64,000 nucleotides of DNA from Chloroflexi bacterium OLB14 (GTDB taxonomy: Bacteria; Chloroflexota; Anaerolineae; Anaerolineales; Villigracilaceae), in contig LMZR01000049.1 of the NCBI GenBank assembly GCA_001567105.1, positions 26,677 through 90,676 on the forward strand, given 5' to 3'. Below the pieces are notes generated by a model that saw nothing but the letters and a program-made list of their open reading frames with translations, was not told the origin of the DNA and searched no databases. The position numbers and the translations under genes were made by a program. Shown here in pieces: positions 61,637 to 64,000 of this stretch (the stretch's first letter is position 1; each line of letters starts with the position of its first letter).

Positions 61637-63046
61637 TTAAGCCTTTAACAATTTTTTCAAACCAACTAACAACGCGCCTTCTTGTTCGGGTAATACTGTG
61701 CGCGGGTCTAATAAAATTTTGTTGTTTTCAGTTCTAGCAATTATAGGCGGGTTTTGTTGACGTAATTTTTTCAAAAATTTATCGGGTGATTTCACATTCA
61801 ACGATAATAAAAATGTCGGCATAGATTCATCTGGCAGACTGCCACCGCCTACTGTTGATAAACCTGATTCAATTTCCACTTCGACGTTGCTCAGTGCAAG
61901 TCCTTGACCTAATTCATTCATCCACGCTTCTGCGCGACTTCTGAGTTGATTCAGTGTCAGCGACATCATCTTAACGACAGGGATTTCTCTTTCGGCTTCG
62001 TCTTTGAGATAATGAGTCAATGTAGCGGATAAACCTGCTAAACAAGTTTTATCTGCTCTGACGGCTCTTGCCAATGGATGTTTTTTGATTTTATCTAGCA
62101 AAACTTTTTTGCCGATGATAATCCCTGCTTGTGGACCACCTAATAGTTTATCTCCTGAAAAGCAGATAATATCTGCACCTGCTTGCATTGATTCTTGTAC
62201 TGTCGGCTCATGCGCTAGACCATATTTGGATGTATCGTATAACGCGCCTGAGCCTAAGTCATCAACTAGGATTGAATTATATTGATGTGTGATGTGAACA
62301 ATATCTTTTAATTCTGGTTCTTCGGTGAAGCCAACTAATTTGAAATTGGAGCGATGAGCGTGCATTACTAAAGTGGTAACGGATTTGGAAACGGATAAAC
62401 GGATGGTTTCTTCGAGGGCGGATTCGTAATCGGATAAGCGGATTTTGTTGGTTGTGCCAACTTCTACAAGTTTTGCACCAGATTGTTTCATCACATCTGG
62501 CACGCGGAAGCCACCACCGATTTCAACAAGTTGTGAGCGAGCAATGATGACTCGTTTTTTATTTGCTAAGGCTGAGAGAATTAACAAAACTGCCGAAGCA
62601 TTGTTATTGACTATCAATGCTGATTCAGCACCTGTTAATTTTTGTAATAATGATTCAGCATGGATTAAACGCGAACCACGTTTGCCTGTTTCTAAATCAA
62701 ATTCTAAATTGGAATATCCGCGTGAGACTGAATCCATAGCACGGATGGTGGCATCACTTAATGGGGCGCGACCAAGATTGGTATGCAAGATAACGCCTGT
62801 AGCATTAATCACTGGATGTAAAGTTGAATTTGTCCATGCGGTGAGTTGGGATTCGGCTTGGGAGAGAATCGAATCTGTCGAAACAGAATCAACTGTCGGC
62901 GAAGTTTTGAAGCGGATTCTTATCTCATCTAAAACAAAACGCAAGGCATCCAAAGTTAATGGTCTGCCAAAGCGAGCAATCAAATGCGCGGCAGATTCGG
63001 TTTGCAAAAGTGAATCGATAGATGGGAGGTTACGAAGAGTCGTCAT
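61637..63046 (-). CDS. selA: L-seryl-tRNA(Sec) selenium transferase
   Basis: 469 residues, PLP-dependent. It converts seryl-tRNA(Sec) to selenocysteyl-tRNA(Sec). N-terminus LRNLPSIDSLLQTE, NATGVILHTNLGRAPLS, NLEFDLETGKRGSR and the PLP lysine in IICFSGDKLLGGPQAGI are diagnostic. ATG 63046 overlaps the end of the upstream membrane gene by 17 bases; a GTG at 63082 is possible but less like the family. Indicates that this organism makes selenoproteins. selB, selC and selD are not in the window. Confidence 0.95.
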   Translation of the reverse strand: MTTLRNLPSIDSLLQTESAAHLIARFGRPLTLDALRFVLDEIRIRFKTSPTVDSVSTDSILSQAESQLTAWTNSTLHPVINATGVILHTNLGRAPLSDATIRAMDSVSRGYSNLEFDLETGKRGSRLIHAESLLQKLTGAESALIVNNNASAVLLILSALANKKRVIIARSQLVEIGGGFRVPDVMKQSGAKLVEVGTTNKIRLSDYESALEETIRLSVSKSVTTLVMHAHRSNFKLVGFTEEPELKDIVHITHQYNSILVDDLGSGALYDTSKYGLAHEPTVQESMQAGADIICFSGDKLLGGPQAGIIIGKKVLLDKIKKHPLARAVRADKTCLAGLSATLTHYLKDEAEREIPVVKMMSLTLNQLRSRAEAWMNELGQGLALSNVEVEIESGLSTVGGGSLPDESMPTFLLSLNVKSPDKFLKKLRQQNPPIIARTENNKILLDPRTVLPEQEGALLVGLKKLLKA

Positions 63047-63443
63047 CGGGAATGATTGGTAAACGGCGATTTGCTTTTTCACGCAAGCGGATGAAATATT
63101 CGGCGGCGATTAAACCACCTGCTAAAACGAGCATAACATTTAATGTGACAAGTTTGCCAAGTTGAAGCCATGCTAATGTTGTGCCATACACGCCCACCCA
63201 AAATGATTGACGCATGATGACGTTTGCTTGCGCAGGTGGCTCGGTGGGAAATCGTTTGTGCAAAAAATAAACGATGGGCAATGCAATGCCTGTTAAGCCC
63301 ATGAACATGAAAACAAAAAATGCCCAACGCGCTGGCACGAATGGCAAGGTTTGGGTGATGATGAAATATAATCCGCCAAAGCCGATGAGGGTTAGTGCGA
63401 GTGCTGATAATCCAAATGTTTTGAATTCGAGTTTTTCTTCCAT
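63030..63443 (-). CDS. Four-helix membrane protein of unknown function
   Basis: 137 residues with about four transmembrane helices (11-30, 41-60, 80-98 and 100-118) and a charged tail (REKANRRLPIIPDDDSS). I do not recognise the family. It overlaps the start of selA by 17 bases, so the two are probably translated together, although no functional link is known. Confidence 0.72.
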   Translation of the reverse strand: MEEKLEFKTFGLSALALTLIGFGGLYFIITQTLPFVPARWAFFVFMFMGLTGIALPIVYFLHKRFPTEPPAQANVIMRQSFWVGVYGTTLAWLQLGKLVTLNVMLVLAGGLIAAEYFIRLREKANRRLPIIPDDDSS

Positions 63444-63817
63444 TGGGGGAATTATACTCGGGGGAATTGGGGAGTGGAGAATTAGAGAATTGGTAATTGG
63501 TAATTGGTAATTGGAGATTGGAGATTGGGAATTCGTGCATTCGTGGATGGTTTTGGAATTATCAAAAGATAGAGAGGGACATATATTTTGTTATTCGTTT
63601 AGAATTGTAATTGACAAGTAAACAATGAAGGAGAAAATATATCTAATAACAAAGATTTGCAAATTGAGTTTGCACTGAAAAGCAGTATTGTCAAAGATTA
63701 ATTATCAGTTTATATTTAAGTTATAGTTCGTATAAGACCCCATATAGGGTAGTTATACGGAAAGTTTCCGTATAATACTTAGTTGGGCGCTGGCGTGAGA
63801 GCATAAGGAGTTTAATT
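63444..63817. other. Intergenic region: simple repeats, an operator-like palindrome and a gene relic
   Basis: Bases 63468-63531 are tandem TAATTGG and AGATTGG words. Bases 63639-63701 read ISNNKDLQIEFALKSSIVKD after a good AAGGAG, as if a start ATG had become ATA and the gene had been lost. Bases 63737-63775 hold two palindromes, the second covering a TATAAT. No intact gene is seen. Confidence 0.5.
63753..63776 (+). promoter_or_regulatory. Palindrome overlapping a -10 box, putative operator
   Basis: TTATACGGAAA, one base, and its exact reverse complement, with TATAAT (63771-63776) formed by the right end. A repressor bound here would block the promoter of the lipoprotein gene at 63818. A further small palindrome, ACCCCATATAGGGT, lies at 63737-63750. 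Confidence 0.45.
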
Positions 63818-64000
63818 TTGAAAAAATATGTTGTCTCAACTTGCATGATATTTATTATTTCTGCTTGTACTACTTCAAATGTAATTACGCCAACAGAAAC
63901 TTTTACCCCTACTTTAACTTCTACAAGTACGCCCGCTCCTACAACAACTTCCACTCCTACAGAAATTCCTATGCCCGACTTCATGGAAGAATTCATTGAA
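63818..64000 (+). CDS. Lipoprotein, N-terminal part (runs off the window)
   Basis: A frame from TTG 63818, with AAGGAG seven bases before it, encodes a signal peptide with lipobox SAC (VVSTCMIFIISACTTS). A long Thr/Pro linker follows (TETFTPTLTSTSTPAPTTTS), then MPDFMEEFIE at the window end. It has the same style as the other lipoproteins here. The mature domain lies beyond the window, so no function can be given. Confidence 0.75.
   Translation, partial: MKKYVVSTCMIFIISACTTSNVITPTETFTPTLTSTSTPAPTTTSTPTEIPMPDFMEEFIE

Overview
The window looks like a chromosomal stretch of a filamentous or sheath-forming Chloroflexota bacterium, most likely class Anaerolineae. This is inferred from gene content and style: many lipoproteins with Pro/Thr-rich linkers, S-layer homology (SLH) proteins, a FecR / CHASE2-adenylate cyclase cluster, Rex, a lone MreB, a mitochondrial-type citrate synthase next to malate dehydrogenase, and dense families of short palindromic intergenic repeats. 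The DNA is moderately AT-rich throughout, except for one visibly GC-richer island (57.7-59.0 kb). No rRNA, tRNA, insertion sequence or CRISPR array is visible.

Layout. 0-3.3 kb: an ABC-2 exporter operon (ATPase cut by the window edge, then two permeases). 3.3-5.2 kb: an ABC-F ATPase on the minus strand, preceded by a promoter, a 31-codon ORF and an intrinsic terminator that look like an attenuation leader. 5.4-10.4 kb: a PD-(D/E)XK nuclease, an SH3-domain lipoprotein, a FecR lipoprotein and a CHASE2-adenylate cyclase. 10.5-13.9 kb: an M35-type metalloprotease carrying SLH domains, a second SLH protein, and rex with a Rex operator. 14-24.8 kb: mreB, a D-Ala-D-Ala ligase-like gene, a cold-shock protein, a HerA-like ATPase, a phospholipase D-like lipoprotein, murJ, a DUF212 gene, xseB, xseA and a HIT hydrolase. 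24.8-33.4 kb: a DUF3048/SdrD_B lipoprotein, an AlkD-like glycosylase, a Phd/VapC toxin-antitoxin pair, a truncated haemoglobin, thiolase and hydroxybutyryl-CoA dehydrogenase, and a GMC oxidoreductase. 33.5-39.5 kb: a two-domain aldehyde dehydrogenase (ALDH16-like), a lipoprotein, YdeI, RidA and deoC. 39.6-49.1 kb: an S9 oligopeptidase, citrate synthase, malate dehydrogenase, trxB, a quinone-oxidoreductase-like gene, a His/Phe-rich membrane protein and a two-component system. 49.1-57.3 kb: uvrC, a membrane/beta-propeller protein, a receiver-only regulator, a 48-residue membrane protein, prfA-prmC-tsaC and tsaD. 57.7-59.0 kb: a probable transmembrane terpene cyclase with a divergent TetR regulator, apparently imported. 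59.1-64 kb: an M24 peptidase, a zinc-ribbon membrane protein, a GxxExxY protein between direct repeats, selA, a membrane protein, and the start of another lipoprotein.

Two themes run through the window. First, at least twelve single-base frame breaks interrupt otherwise well-conserved genes, several of them in homopolymers. They look more like uncorrected long-read assembly errors than biology, so broken genes are annotated across the break. Second, the short palindromic repeats that fill the intergenic gaps also occur in frame inside coding regions (nuclease, GMC oxidoreductase, aldehyde dehydrogenase linker, prmC, possibly murJ), much as Rickettsia palindromic elements do.

The most promising regulatory observations are the ABC-F leader, a paired 11-bp direct-repeat operator upstream of two promoters next to a two-component system, and Rex autoregulation from an apparently leaderless promoter.
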